DNA of 64,000 bases from Schistosoma mansoni (GCF_000237925.1 NC_031497.1:2076524-2140523); one strand, 5' to 3'; positions 22,241-33,999 are shown, numbered from the stretch's first letter. Numbers and translations are program-made. The notes: a model not told the origin generated them from the sequence alone.

Positions 22241-22484
22241 ACTACATAGGATTATCATAGATTAATGATTACTGAGGGTCCTTAGAGTCCGTGTTTCCCC
22301 TCAAATGTTGAAGTCTTCATAATCCAGTCAATCACCAGAAGAAAGACAAAGGGGAAAGTAGACAGCCTTGTCTAACTCTGCTCCTTACTGGATATGCATC
22401 TGTCCAGTAAGGATTGGCAAAGAAAGGACAGCATTTCAACAATTGAAGAACATATGAAACTCAAAACAACTTTCAATTAACTTC

Positions 22485-22962
22485 AAAGTAAGAATCTTCA
22501 ATACGAACGTCAAGATAATCCCACTGTACGGAGATGAAATGTGGAGAATTACTACAACCATCGTCAAGAAGGTACAAGTATTTATAAACAGTTGTTTACA
22601 CAAAATACTCAACATTCACTGGCCAGATACTATCAGCAACAGCGTTTTATAGGAGAGGACAAACCAGCTTCCATCTGAATAGAGAATTAGGAAAAGACGT
22701 TGAAAGTGGATAGGACAAACATTACGGAAATCACCAAACTACATCACAAGGCGAGCCCTAATTTCAAATCCTGAAGGGAAGCGGAAAAGAGGAAGGCCAA
22801 TGAACACATTACGTCGGGAAATAGAAGCAGATATGAAAAGGATGAATAACAACTGGAAAGAACTGGAAATGATTGCCCAGGACAGAGTTGGATGGAGAGT
22901 GCTGGTGGGCGGCCTATGCTCTTCCACGAGGGGTAACAGGCGTAAGTAAGTAAGTAAGTCCT
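22485..22962 (+). pseudogene. RTE-like element, 3' fragment (second subfamily)
   Basis: The C-terminal ORF part is broken by shifts (IFNTNV.., [30 protein letters not shown]). The end is GCTCTTCCACGAGGGGTAACAGGCG plus (TAAG)n. The CCACGAGGGG end matches 43590 and 50405 but not 9760 or 10720 (ATTGGGAG), so two 3' subfamilies coexist. Confidence 0.85.
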
Positions 22963-23067
22963 TAGAGTCATATTTAAGTTTAATAAGAAGTGAGAAATAC
23001 AATGATATATCATAGATAGTACTATTTCTTTTTCAAATTTTATTTAAAGGTTACAAAGTTTTTCTTC

Positions 23068-23073
23068 TTTATT
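23068..23073 (-). terminator. Candidate polyadenylation signal AATAAA
   Basis: Minus-strand AATAAA about 45 nt after the stop of the 75-codon precursor; a second ATAAAA-type signal lies slightly further on (about 23037). Confidence 0.5.
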
Positions 23074-23118
23074 TCAAATGAAGAAATACATAAATGATTC
23101 ATTGAATTAATTAAATGT

Positions 23119-23346
23119 TCATTTTCCTAATAGACCACCATACATTCCACCACGTTTATATTGTGATCTATGATGATGATGAATAAATCTTGGATAGATA
23201 TTATCATATTTATTCACTTCAGGTATTTCATCATTCATATAATATTCAGCTAATTGTCCATTTATAAATAGATTCTTTGTAATGAATACACAAAGGATGA
23301 TGAATGTAAACATTGTCATTGAATGTATTTGCATCTTGAGATTCAT
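23119..23346 (-). CDS. Probable secreted neuropeptide-like precursor, 75 aa
   Basis: A complete small frame starts at an ATG at 23346 and stops with TGA at 23119. Residues about 10-30 are strongly hydrophobic (FTFIILCVFI) and end near NGQ, as in a signal peptide. The middle is acidic to neutral, with a His run at 56-59. A dibasic Lys-Arg (64-65) precedes a Gly-rich C-terminal peptide that ends Gly-Lys. Cleavage after KR, trimming of Lys and Gly-directed amidation would give an amidated octapeptide. This architecture matches flatworm neuropeptide precursors. A CAG acceptor lies 36 nt upstream (23383-23385) and an AATAAA signal about 45 nt downstream (23068-23073). The peptide family is not recognised. 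Confidence 0.62.
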   Translation of the reverse strand: MNLKMQIHSMTMFTFIILCVFITKNLFINGQLAEYYMNDEIPEVNKYDNIYPRFIHHHHRSQYKRGGMYGGLLGK

Positions 23347-23429
23347 ATATTTATTATATATATAGATGTATATATGGTAATTCTGTAAAATAAATCAAGG
23401 ATTATTATTATAATAAAAACAATAAAAAA

Positions 23430-23932
23430 ATATATCAGAAGGGGGTTTTGTAGAGATATTAGTACTTTTAAGTAGTTGAGATTATGAGTCAATTGAAGCT
23501 AGACCATCATGGAAACCTATGTATCGAATTACTAAAATCTCCACAAAACCCCCTTCTGATAAAAATGATCACTAGTGAATGGCTCCATGAGGTATTTCAT
23601 GGAGTTCTAGTGAGAAGCAGTAACTAGTGGAGTTTAAACAGGTCTGTTATGAGGTATCAACTCACTGAAGACAATGGTGAATGTTTGCCAAATTTTGTGG
23701 ATTGGTTGAAGTTGGACATTAACACCATTTAATGCCGGCCAGATCAGTGGTCTATCGGTTAAGGGCTCTGGCTCAAGACTGATTTCTTTTGGGTCGGAAT
23801 CTCGTGAGCCGGGATCGTGTATGCGCACTGCTGAGGAGTCCCACAATAGGATGAAACGGTCGTACAGTGCTTTCAGGTTTTCCATGGTGGTCTAGCTTTA
23901 ATTGACTCATGATCTCAACTATATAAAATAGG
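23430..23932. repeat. H2 fold-back copy with a near-intact sense unit
   Basis: A short antisense tail (23432-23515, ATCAGAAGGGGGTTTTGTAG.. to CATGGAAACC) is joined to a sense unit 23533-23928. That unit runs from TTACTAAAATCTCCAC through the CACTAGTGAATGG 5' block, tRNA-like boxes and hammerhead to CAACTATATAAAA. The two outer ends are both 3' tails. Confidence 0.88.
23823..23872 (+). ncRNA. Hammerhead ribozyme, H2 type, core intact
   Basis: Stem I GCGCACUG/CAGUGC is perfect next to the core. CUGAGGAG, stem II GUCC/GGAU (one G-U) and GAAA are present. Stem III is CGGUCG (one G-U on self-pairing). The cleavage triplet is GUA, an allowed NUH triplet. Confidence 0.7.
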
Positions 23933-24237
23933 TATATGTTTCAAATTAAACTTTTCCAATTTGTAAGAATCTCATATATCTTCATAAGAATGTTAGCCAT
24001 AGAGATATTCGTTATTTTTCATCAGCTATTACAATTTCATAATGATAATAGTTGAATAAGATTTCTTTTCTTTTTTTCATTTTCCTTTTTCTCTTTATTT
24101 AAATTCTGATCAATCATAAACATCACTGATTTACATGTTCTTCAGTTAAAAATATTACATAATTGTATGTTGAAATAATCTTTAATTGAATAATTGAAAC
24201 TAATAATTTAATATAATCTGACAAAAACTTATGACTT

Positions 24238-24749
24238 CGTTATATCCCTTAGAGATTTATGAATGGTAACTTTGAGGACTATTTATGGACCAATATGGTA
24301 TGTATAATTCCTATTGTATGATTGTTAAGTAACTAATCTATTCATATTCGTGTTCCTCTTATCATAAGCTTTATTTTGACCTATAGACTATTATCATACG
24401 ATTTAACATTTTTGAGTTATCCCCAGTCTATTGATAACTGTTCCCTTTATTCACAGCCACATTTGACTAAATCTTGTACAAATGTTATTTTCTATTTTAT
24501 GGTATGATGTGGTCAGTTTGTTTGGTATATAAATCCAGTATGTTTGAGAATAATTATTCATATTGTAGAGGCTGTTATTGGTGTTCTGGACTTAACTGGC
24601 TGGGCTAGACAGAAAGCAGGATTGATAAGTACTCAAGACTGCCCATACGGCTTTTGTGTATCATTGCTCTGATAGATAATTCATTCCTCTCTGATTGACG
24701 GGGATCATCACGTCATATATAAACAGAGCACACATCACTCGATATAACA
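24238..24749 (+). mobile_element. Solo LTR, family LTR-B (512 bp)
   Basis: Starts CGTTATATCC (TG changed to CG) and ends CGATATAACA. Flanks are GACTT and GACTC (4 of 5). It is co-linear with the copy at 13010. Confidence 0.86.
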
Positions 24750-25155
24750 GACTCTGATTATGATAAATAAAATTTATATAATTCACAATTTGAATTATTG
24801 TTATAGTAAATGGTGAATTACGGTTAACTCGCTTACGACGTAACCATGGAGATTAGGAAAAGAAAATTATTGATTAAGACAGATTGATAACGTAAATATG
24901 TTCATTGAAAATCATTTCAAATTAATTTGTGAATGGGTAATGATTTATGTCATCCCATTACTTTCATATTTATTCTAATGTATGTTAATAAAATATTTAT
25001 ATAGTGAATAAATTACGTAACTTAAAAGAAGCAGACATTTCTATTTCAAAATCTACTTGACATCTATTATTCAATATAGTTAATATTCTATAAGGGAAAT
25101 GATCTCTGCATAACTTTTACTATTAACCTTATGTAATATAATAAAACGAGACTAT
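24750..25155. other. Unassigned AT-rich sequence
   Basis: No gene or repeat supported. Confidence 0.45.
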
Positions 25156-25157
25156 CA

Positions 25158-25468
25158 CAAGGACGTTTTGTGGAGATTTTAGTAATTTTATATAGTTAAG
25201 ATCATGAGTCAATTGAAACTAGACCACCGTGGAAAACCTGGAAGCACTGGATGGCTGTTTTTTCCAGTCTCGCGCCAGAGCACTTAACCGATAGACCAGC
25301 GGTGTTAATGTCTGAACTGGTAGGACTGGTAGGTTCTGGGTTCGAATCTCACGAGGCGGGATCGTGGATGCGCACTGCTGAAGAGTCTCACAATAGGTCG
25401 TCCAGTGTTTCCAGGTTTCCACGGAGATCCAGCTTCAATTGACTCATGATCTTAACTATATAAAACGA
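25158..25468. repeat. H2 fold-back copy, internally deleted
   Basis: The antisense tail and part of the tRNA-like region (25158-25305, hammerhead partly lost) are joined to a sense copy from the B-box side (GGTTCTGGGTTCGAATCTC) through a damaged hammerhead to ATCTTAACTATATAAAA. Confidence 0.82.
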
Positions 25469-25599
25469 GAAGAATATATTTTAATGGCCAAGATAAAGAC
25501 TTAGTTGTAATTAAAACTTTAACCTTTAAATATTCGTATTAATCAGATACATAACACCAACAAATTATTCAATAATTGTGTTGATCACAACTTGTAATA

Positions 25600-25975
25600 T
25601 CAATAGCGGCTTGCTTGAACATTTGGGCTATCTGTTCCTGCTATCTGGATATTTCAACAAGTTATCTAATTTTGTTTGTTTTAACGCATCATTATGTCTA
25701 TTATTCGCATAACCCACTCAGGTGAGTTCCTGACAAGTGTATAACCTTTCGTTGTACAAATTACAAAAGGCACAATCAGAGATATCATGGTTGCTGGAAA
25801 TATGCATTGAAAAGGATGTACATTATTCCGATGTCGACTGACTGGACTGTTAACTTCCAAATGGCAATCGACGAAGAGTTAAGAAACGGAAACTTGTTGA
25901 AATAGATTGTTCTGAGAATTCTATATTTTACCAAAAATATAATATTGAATAAAGCTAATAATAATATAATGCTGA
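25600..25975 (+). repeat. Interspersed repeat C, copy 2
   Basis: Starts GCGGCTTGCTTGAACAT, shared with 29608. Ends AATATAATATTGAATAAAGC then TAATAATAA. Confidence 0.75.
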
Positions 25976-26550
25976 TATGAAAACATATTGGTTACGTAGA
26001 AACCTTATAGTATGTGCTGAATAAACGTTTTTCATTATTCTATAAACTGTAAGCGTTATTGAAATACATTGACATTGATTTGTATTGATTTACAGAGTAT
26101 ATATTTTCATCTTCACCGTGAAATACTATGCTACTAGCTAACAGTATTTAACAGTCGGTTGGAATATACCTAGATAATATGTTCGAAACTTTACAGTTAA
26201 GTGTTTTAATACACATCAATAGCTTAATTTCATTATATATCAATCAGCTATCTAAACTGTTCTGAGTAAACATTTTGTCCATCAAAGTTCGAAACAATAG
26301 ATCATGAGTATGTCACGAGTAAGCGTTCATCAAAACTTCTCTTCATAGATACAAATTTAGCTCAATAACTTAATTGACATACCCTTCTAATTTATTATTA
26401 CACTTTTTGTACACTTGTCAAGATGAATCACTAAAAAAATTGATTTTACAATATAACAATCAACGACATACATTAACTGAATAATTAGAATATACACCTA
26501 AATTTTTAGTCGAAAATAATAAACAACAATTTAATAGTGAATACTGGAAC
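25976..26550. other. Unassigned AT-rich sequence
   Basis: No gene or repeat supported. Confidence 0.45.
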
Positions 26551-26554
26551 ATGA

Positions 26555-26762
26555 GTTTTATAAGGTGTCACACACGAGACCGACGGTCCTGGGTTCGAAT
26601 CCCACTAGCTGAATGGTGAATATGCACTTCTGAAGATTCTCATACCATGACGAAATGGTCGTCCAGTGCTTCCAGGTTTTCCATGATGATCTAGCTTTAA
26701 TTGACTCATTAGTTCAACTAATGAATTACTACAGTCTTCACAAAACTCACCTTTCTCAGAAT
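26555..26762 (+). repeat. H2 element, 3' half
   Basis: Starts near the B box (GGTCCTGGGTTCGAATCCC). Degenerate hammerhead (CUGAAGAU, GAAA, triplet GUC) and tail. Confidence 0.8.
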
Positions 26763-26814
26763 ACAATTATATAAAACAAATATTCATAAGTTGTTAAGAC
26801 AACTAACTATTTCC

Positions 26815-27412
26815 AAATTTTATATAGTTGAGATCATGAATCAATTGAAATTAGACCACCATGGAAAACCTGGAAGCACTGGACGGCCAACTCGTCCTAT
26901 TATGAGACTCCTTAGCAGTGCGCATCCACGATCCTCGGCTCACGAGATTACGATCCAAAAGATATCAGTCTCGCGCGCCTTTACTTAACCACTAGACCAC
27001 TGATCTGACCGGCATTAAATGTTGTTAATGTCCAACTTCAACCAATCCACAAAATTTGGCAAACATTCACCATTGTCTTCAGTGAGTTGATACCTCATAA
27101 CATACCTGGTTGAACTCCACTAGTTACTGCTTCTCACTAGAACTCCATGAAATACCTCATGGAGCCATTCACTAGTGATCATTTTTATCAGAAGGGGGTT
27201 TTGTGGAGATTTTTGTGGTTTTATATAGTTGAAATCATGCGTCAATTGAAGCTAGACCACCATGAAAAACCTGGAAGCACTGTACGATGGTTTCGTCCCA
27301 TTGTGGGACTCCTCAACAATGCCGTCCAGTACTTCCAGGCTTTCCATGATGGTCTAGCTTCAATTGATTCATGATCTCAACTATATAAAATTACTAAAAT
27401 CTTCACAAATTA
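26815..27412. repeat. H2 tandem dimer plus fold-back end
   Basis: An antisense unit 26815-27185 is followed head to tail by a second antisense unit (27186-27322). Equivalent cleavage-triplet positions (26882 and 27283) are 401 bp apart. At the second ribozyme the sequence flips to a sense strand (27323-27412) that is the reverse complement of the left arm, giving a palindrome about 225 bp long. The first ribozyme has GAGU in place of GAAA; the second has UUGAGGAG. Confidence 0.88.
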
Positions 27413-27414
27413 CC

Positions 27415-27984
27415 TATCCAAATTATTATATAACCAATATAGTCAATAAAAATAAAATAAACATCAAACCCCTTCTGAATAAAATCAATGAATAATAAAT
27501 CAAATAACACGAATAAAAGAATCCAGTTGATAATAAACATTATATACAATATTGTATTACTTCATGAAATGAAATGTCCATTTATATTACTAATAAAATT
27601 AAATAGTAAGTAATATATTGAGATTATTATTAATTTCTTATAAAGGTTATACACACCATACACACTATAGAGATATATATCTATTTAATTTAAACTAAAC
27701 TAGTTCAGATTATTTATGGTTATAAAATGAAATAAATACATATAGAAATCTCTTTTGATTAACATTAATCATTCTTCCTCCTTTTTCTTTTTTTTTTCCG
27801 AACCCACTTTACCGACTTTTATATTTGACCTATTTAGGTATTACATGATTAGGGAATGTTTATTGGTTGACCTTTCTATCGTCCTAAATATGTTTGAATT
27901 ATATTTGAAGGTGTAAATTAATAAAGCTTTGAATGTAGTGGTAAACAAATTTTAACATTACCAACTTCCAGTTATTCACTTAAT
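27415..27984. other. Unassigned AT-rich sequence
   Basis: No gene or repeat supported; a T-rich run lies at about 27783-27799. Confidence 0.45.
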
Positions 27985-28772
27985 TACTTACATTTGTTAC
28001 CTCTCATAGAGGAGCATAGGCTATCCAATAGCATTATTCATCAAACTCTGTCCTGGGCAATACTCCCCAGTTCTTTTCACTTGCTATTCATTCTTTTCAT
28101 TTCTGTTTCCGATTCCCGACGTAGTGTGTTCTTCGGCATTCCGCTTGTTCGGTTCCCTTCAGAATTCCAGGTCTAATGATACAGTTTGGTGATTTCCGTA
28201 ATGTATGCCCTATCTACTTCCATCGTACTTTTCTAATTCCCTCTCCAAATAGAAGTCTGCTTCCCTCTCTCCGAGTAGGCTGTTGCTGATAGTATCTGGT
28301 CAACTGATATTGAGTATCTTGAATAGACAATTCTTTATAAATATTTGTACCCTTTTGATGATGATTGTGGTAGTTCTCTAGATTTCAGCCCCGTACAGTA
28401 GATCTGTGTTGACGTTCGTATTGAAGATCGTGACTTCGATATTGTTTGACAGTTTTTTTGAGTTCCATATGTACTTCAACTGTATGAATGTGTCCATTTC
28501 TTTGCCAATCCTTGACTTTACGTCTGCATCAGATCCTCCTTATTCATCGATGAGGCTGTCCAGCTACGTGAATGTTTCCATATATTTCGGAGTTTCTCCA
28601 TCAAGTGTGATTGTATGGTGTTCTCCGTATTGTATTTAACGATTTTGAATTTTTCTTTGCGTATGTTGAGGTCTACTGATGTAGAGGCTGCTGCTACACT
28701 AGTTGTTTTCATCTGCATTTGATCGTATGTATAGGATGGAAAGGCTAGGTCATCTGAGAATTCCAACTTCCA
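27985..28772 (-). pseudogene. RTE-clade LINE fragment, minus strand
   Basis: The minus-strand reading carries FSDDLAFPSYT (the FADD motif with A to S), a TTSVAAAS..VDLNIRKEKFKI block, LMEKLRNIWKHSRSW, and the C-terminal tail near 28000-28100. The 3' end (TTACATTTGTTACCTCTCATAG on the plus strand) is diverged. Frame breaks are present. Confidence 0.82.
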
Positions 28773-28774
28773 GT

Positions 28775-29598
28775 TACTTATAATTCAAAGAAAACGTTAC
28801 TTAAACAAATTCATCAAAGATAGCCTAAACTTCAAACACCGTTTTCCTGGTAGACTACTCATCGGTAGAATATCGCCAACAGTCATTCCAAAACATGTGA
28901 ATATAATTAAATCTTAATTAGAGAATTAATGCTAGTTACTAAAATATATAACTTAAACTTAAAAAGGCTGGGATCTTTGAGTGCCCTATTCTTCTTTGAT
29001 ATATGATTATTTACTTGGTTTTTCAATTGTCATATCATAACTTGCTATCGGTCTCAGTATGTGGAGTTTGGTATACATGTGCTAGATTCTCTAGTGGTAT
29101 AGTTCTGTTTCATTATTATTCTTCCAGTTGAAAAATGATACCCACTTTTTTGAGCAGATCATTAGTTTAGACAAAATCAAGGTATCATCATACCAACGTT
29201 GACTTTTATCAGACAGTTTCATCCTATGAGTAATACCTAGTAGTTCAATTCTGAACCCCCTGATTCTTAAAACTTACAATTTTCTATACAATCACTATGT
29301 CTTATGATAAACATTCTTATTCTCAATGAAACTGAAATTCACCACGCACAAATCTAAACTCAATAACAATACCCATCAAACCAGTAGATATATTCAACTT
29401 TCCATGAGATAATTCTCACTAAGAATACTTCTGCTCTATATCTACTCACTAGACTTTATACGAAACGAAAATATGGAATCCCATACTGACGAACTCTCTC
29501 TCTCTCTCCCCTATATATATATATATATATATATACAGCTATTTATTGTTGTCAACGGTCCATAGATAAAAATAGTTAATCACTAACGTAATAAACGA
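28775..29598. other. Unassigned sequence with CT/TA microsatellites
   Basis: No gene supported. A (CT)n run at about 29494-29508 is followed by (TA)n at about 29512-29535. Confidence 0.5.
29493..29535. repeat. (CT)n-(TA)n compound microsatellite
   Basis: CT run then CCC and a TA run. Confidence 0.9.
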
Positions 29599-29599
29599 A

Positions 29600-30025
29600 T
29601 GTCATGCGGCCTGCTTAAACATCTGGGCTACCTGTTCCTGTCATCTATATATTTCAACAAGTTATCTAATTTTGTTTGTTTTAATACACCATTAAGGCTA
29701 TTAATCTCACAACTTATTCAAGTGTGTTTCTGAAAAGTGTACAACCTTTCGTTGTTTAGGTTACAAAAGGCCTAGCCAGAGGTATCGTAGTTACTGGCAA
29801 TATGCAGCGAAGAAATTGTACATTATTCCGATGTTGATTAACTGGACTGAAAACTTCTAAGCGGCAATTACTCAATATTTATGATTAGGATCGACGGAGA
29901 AATAAGAAACGGAAACTTGTAGAAATACTTTTTGCTGAGAATTCTATATTGTACCAAAGATATAATATTGAATAAAGCTAATACTCCTACTACTTAAATA
30001 ATAATAATAATAATAATTTATTGAA
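29600..30025 (+). repeat. Interspersed repeat C, copy 3
   Basis: Starts GCGGCCTGCTTAAACAT and ends AATATAATATTGAATAAAGC; an (AAT)n run follows at 29998-30020. Confidence 0.75.
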
Positions 30026-30374
30026 TATCTAATCTAGAAAACGAATAATGTAAACTTAACAACGTGTCTAACTCACTTGTTACTAAGTGATTACTAAATC
30101 AGGTTTATTTATTAGATAAATTCACTTAAAAGAGTTCACCCTATTTATCCTAATTCATTCCCTACTTCATTATTTTCTTATTGGTTAAAGTTCATCATGA
30201 ATAAAATAACAGTAATAATACTCAAACAATATAGTTCTCAATGTATATAAAATAGATTGAAGATTTAAACGGTGTACCAATCATAATAATATTTTACAAA
30301 ACAAACCATGGATGTCACTATTATGAATTAAAGTTCATTTGTGATATTTAGAATAGAATTATCCAGTTTTATTG

Positions 30375-30648
30375 GTAGACATTTCATTTTAATAGTTGAA
30401 TTCATGAGTCCGTTAAAGCTAGACCAACATGGAAAACTTGGGAGCACTGAACAGCAGTTTCGTCCGAGTATAGGACCCCTCAGAAGTACGCATTCACGAT
30501 CCCGTGTCGCGGGATTCGAACCCAGGACATATCGGTCTCGCACGCGAATGCTTAACCTTTAGACCACTGAGTTAGCCGGCACACAACATTTTTATTGTCT
30601 AACTTCAACCAATCCATTTTTTGAACAAAATTCTCCCGATATAAATTT
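30375..30648 (-). repeat. H2 element, 5'-truncated
   Basis: Antisense tail, hammerhead (core CUGAGGGG, A-to-G change), B box GGTTCGAATCCCGCG, A box and the AACTTCAACCAATCC block. Confidence 0.83.
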
Positions 30649-31057
30649 GAAATAGTGTTTACTGCTGAAGTTATATATATATATATATCTTTATTCGAAA
30701 CGGTTTAAATTACCCCGTTGGTGATACTGAGGGCCAGAATCCCGTCCAAGTTTTATTGACTTATCTGCATCCTATTAGAATGGCCTTCATACAGACATTT
30801 TGTTATAAATCTTTTATATAATTAATGGATAATTGTTCTCAGTAAAATCTATACCATTTAGTTTTATTTAGAACATTCAGCTTACCAGTTTCATGCAGGA
30901 AGAGATACGAGACCTTGACTACTCTAATAACCACAATTCATCTGTTTTAAATAAAACTACCTCCATATATTTTATAATTTTTTTCCTAAATTGTTCACTT
31001 CAATCGTAACATAAACATCTAAGAAAATGTTATCTTATTTAATTTTCTTACATTTAT

Positions 31058-31322
31058 TTCCACCGAGTGCGAATTGGTATCGTCAGAAAGGCGTGCCTGT
31101 AAACTTCGGGAAACTGATACACCTTGACGGATTCGATCCCATGTCACCCAGTTTCACAGTCAGAGATGTTACCACTGAGCTATCTGGGCTACGACTGACC
31201 TCCTGTAGGACTGAGATGTATTTATAATTTGTTGATCACTGGCTGGTGATCAATATAATGTATGTCAGGTCCTTCTTAGTGTAAATCGAACCCTATCGAC
31301 CAAGTTGATAATATACTTTGGA
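31058..31322. repeat. tRNA-like segment and H4-related segment
   Basis: 31128-31190 on the minus strand has a tRNA-like A box (TAGCTCAGTGGTA) and B box (GGATCGAATCC). 31228-31322 on the plus strand matches the part of H4 upstream of its ribozyme (GATCACTGGCTGGTGATCA, AGGTCCTTCTTAGTG, TATCGACCAAG). It stops before any hammerhead. Whether both parts belong to one element is unclear. Confidence 0.55.
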
Positions 31323-31611
31323 GGTTCTATTACGAAGATCTGTGTTACTGACTAAATAAATAAATGTCGCCAATGACCAAAATATATATTTGATAACTGA
31401 AATGACATTCGAGTAACAATCCACCAACTAAATAGGTTTTATCAGTATATTTTAAATACATAGTCCATAGACTAATCAGTATGTTCCAATAAATATTATG
31501 ATTTTTCAAGTGACCTAAGTGACTGAAGCTTACTTTACCATATGTAAATACCAGGGAGAAATCAGGTTCAATATTTAATTTCATATACGGTATAACAAAT
31601 AAATAACTAAA

Positions 31612-31972
31612 TTCACTTGGTGTTGTTTAATTGTAACTTCTAACTGTTGTCTAGGACCGATCAGTCTCTTATCGACATATGTGCATACTGTGCAGGTTGC
31701 CTCGATATTGCTTCAATTCAAAAGCATTATATGCAAAGATGGATAGCGGCCAGCAGTGGAATCCACGACGCGCGTTTCATCCTATTTAGGACTCGTCAGA
31801 TGGATGTAACTGCATCACAGAGTTGATATTCACTATGGAGCTCGAACCCAATACCGTTTGTTTCAAACACCATTGCGTTATCCACTTAGCTACTGAGTCT
31901 TGATAGTCACCTGCTTGTGCAATGGGATGAAGTTTGAATTCACATGACGCTGTTTCCTTGTATCTTCCCATC
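31612..31972 (-). repeat. Sm-alpha-type element (H1), nearly complete
   Basis: The minus strand keeps A/B boxes, hairpin, hammerhead and 3' body. Core CUGACGAG is intact, stem II ends GGAU (G-U), then GAAA, stem III CGCGCG and triplet GUC. The stem-I strand after the cut is slightly altered (GUGGAUUCC). Confidence 0.85.
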
Positions 31973-32396
31973 AATAACTATATTCTTAACAGAAAGGTAA
32001 TATTCACCAAGCTGTTTTGTTTACTTTATAAAATATAAAATATGAGAATTCATGAATAATTTAGATTTAGTCTGTAAGAATATTATTCTAGGTTGATTGT
32101 CTATTGTGTGACAAACAGCGTTATCATATAAACAAAACGTTTTCCCATACACATACTTCAAACATAAATGAAAAGCAGTAATATTTAGATATTGATTCAT
32201 CAAACTGAAGCACTTATAGGTAATTTATCACCTACAAATATTTCGCCAAATCATCAGTCTATCAATCATTTTCGGCAATGTGACTTAAGTATTTGTTTCC
32301 CTGCACACTTCAATAAATAAATACTTTGCAGATTTAATTTGCAAGACATCACACATTTCGAAAAAAAGCAAATATATATTTAGCAGATCCACATAT
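31973..32396. other. Unassigned AT-rich sequence
   Basis: No supported gene; short minus-strand frames with weak splice-like sites only. Confidence 0.4.
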
Positions 32397-32397
32397 C

Positions 32398-32755
32398 TGG
32401 TTAGTGTTTTCTACAGAATGGGGTCGCTGACACCATGCCCCAACCCTCCTCCTTTATCCTGGCTTAGGACCGGCAGTAGCCTCAGAGGGACTCCAGGCGG
32501 AGTGGATAAGGCACACATTGAGGAAAGCACTCAACTGAATCAAAGGCAAACGCTTACTTGGAATCTTCAAGGCCAAAAGAGACGACAAGGACTGAAGAAC
32601 ACATTACGCCTAGAAAAAGAGACAGATATGAGAAGAATGAACAAAGATTGGACAGAGCTAGGAAGGAAGGCCCAAGACAGAGTTGCTTGGAGAATGCTTG
32701 CCGGCAGCCTATGCTCTATCGGGGGTAAAAGGCGTAAGTAAGTATGTAAGATTTA
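32398..32755 (+). repeat. RTE-derived element: head plus about 240 bp of 3' end
   Basis: The head block (GGTTAGTGTTTTCTACAG.. GGGGTCGCTGACACCATGCC, CCTCCTCCTTTATCC, GGACCGGCAGTAGCC) is joined through GGCGGAGTGGATAAGGCACAC to the last part of the ORF ([19 protein letters not shown]) and ends AAAAGGCGTAAGTAAG. This is an intermediate size between the copies at 11751 and 9222. Confidence 0.85.
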
Positions 32756-33104
32756 CATATCTAAGCAAGATAAACGTGGTTAATTTACCGGTACAAAATC
32801 AACTCTCATCAAATAACCAAAGAAAATTACAGACTAAATCAGTTACTAATTTCACCAAGGTAATAAATGATTGTAAGTTTCAATGATAAAATGCTTTCCA
32901 TGACAGAACATCAATCTTCTTCTTGAATAATATTGATAATGTAATAGGCACATACACAGTTCGGAAATTGTTTTTGTGTGGTGCTATTTTTAATACATAA
33001 AAAACCAAAAAAATTTACATATATATATATATATATATATATATTCGATTCATTTCCTAAGAATTAATGACTGTTTACTTGTAAGATACTGTTTAGTTTG
33101 TGAG

Positions 33105-33290
33105 CTATCGCGCATCCAACGGTGTAAAGGTCTAACTTCAACCAATCCACGAAATTAAACCAAACGTTCACCATTGTCTTCAGTGAGTTACTATATCACA
33201 ACAGACCCGGTTGAACCCAATTGGTCACGGCTTCTCTTTAGAACACTAAGAAATACTTCTCGAACCCATTCACTAGCAAAAATATGATGA
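33105..33290 (-). repeat. H2 element, 5' half only
   Basis: CATCCAACGGTGT through CACTAGC; the ribozyme is absent. A (TA)n run lies just before, at about 33018-33045. Confidence 0.75.
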
Positions 33291-33304
33291 TTACTATCCA
33301 TTTG

Positions 33305-33990
33305 TTCATTTGTTTATTTGAACACATAAATATTCGTACAAAGGGGCAACAGATACATATGCGCCACATAAAAATATGTCATTTCATTTAATCGTATGAA
33401 GGCTATGATAATGCCCGGGTGCTCAGACCGAAGCAGGTGGTTTTCATAGGGGGCCACATCCCGAGTCTTTGATCTAACGGTCTGATCCACAAGGCAGTGG
33501 AGCATCGTAAGGAGACGCAGTCCCATGGTAGCCAGTGACCAACAATTGGTTCGTGAGTCATTTGTTCTCTCAGGATACTGGAGCCATTGTGTACCATTGG
33601 TTTGGAATCAGGGTTTTCCAACACGGTTAAAGCACCGGATATTCGCTTTTCGTCCTCTCAATTTCGTAAACAACAGTAATGCCATGAGAAGGCAGTGAGT
33701 AGGATTTCCCTGATAGAGGCTATATACGCGTAGCCATGTGAGAGCATTTCGAGAGAGAGAGCGGACTCTCCCCACTCTTGGACGTAGGGAGAAACTAATT
33801 AACTTTACCATAAGATTGGTTTGTACTTGTTTGTATCATTTCAAGTGCTTTAAACATATATGCAGCTAATAAGCTTGATTGATTTGAGACACTTCAATTA
33901 TTATAAAGTGGATATAAAACTAGTAACTAAATGAAATTATTATTGAAAATAAGATAATTATGTAATTATACAACTTGTAGAAAGAAGACA
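33305..33990 (-). repeat. (AAAT)n-tailed repeat X, minus copy
   Basis: This is the reverse complement of 37614-38330. The AAATAAACAAA-type tail is at the left end and an AGTTGTATAATTACATAATT head at the right end. Short frames inside are not conserved in phase. The head (33790-33990) is almost identical to its partner, while the body differs clearly and lacks about 30 bp. Confidence 0.8.
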
Positions 33991-33999
33991 CGAGAAGAC

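Noticed and set aside
31128-31190. A functional tRNA gene
   Set aside because: A and B boxes are present but the arms do not close into a cloverleaf, and no discriminator or terminator context is seen.
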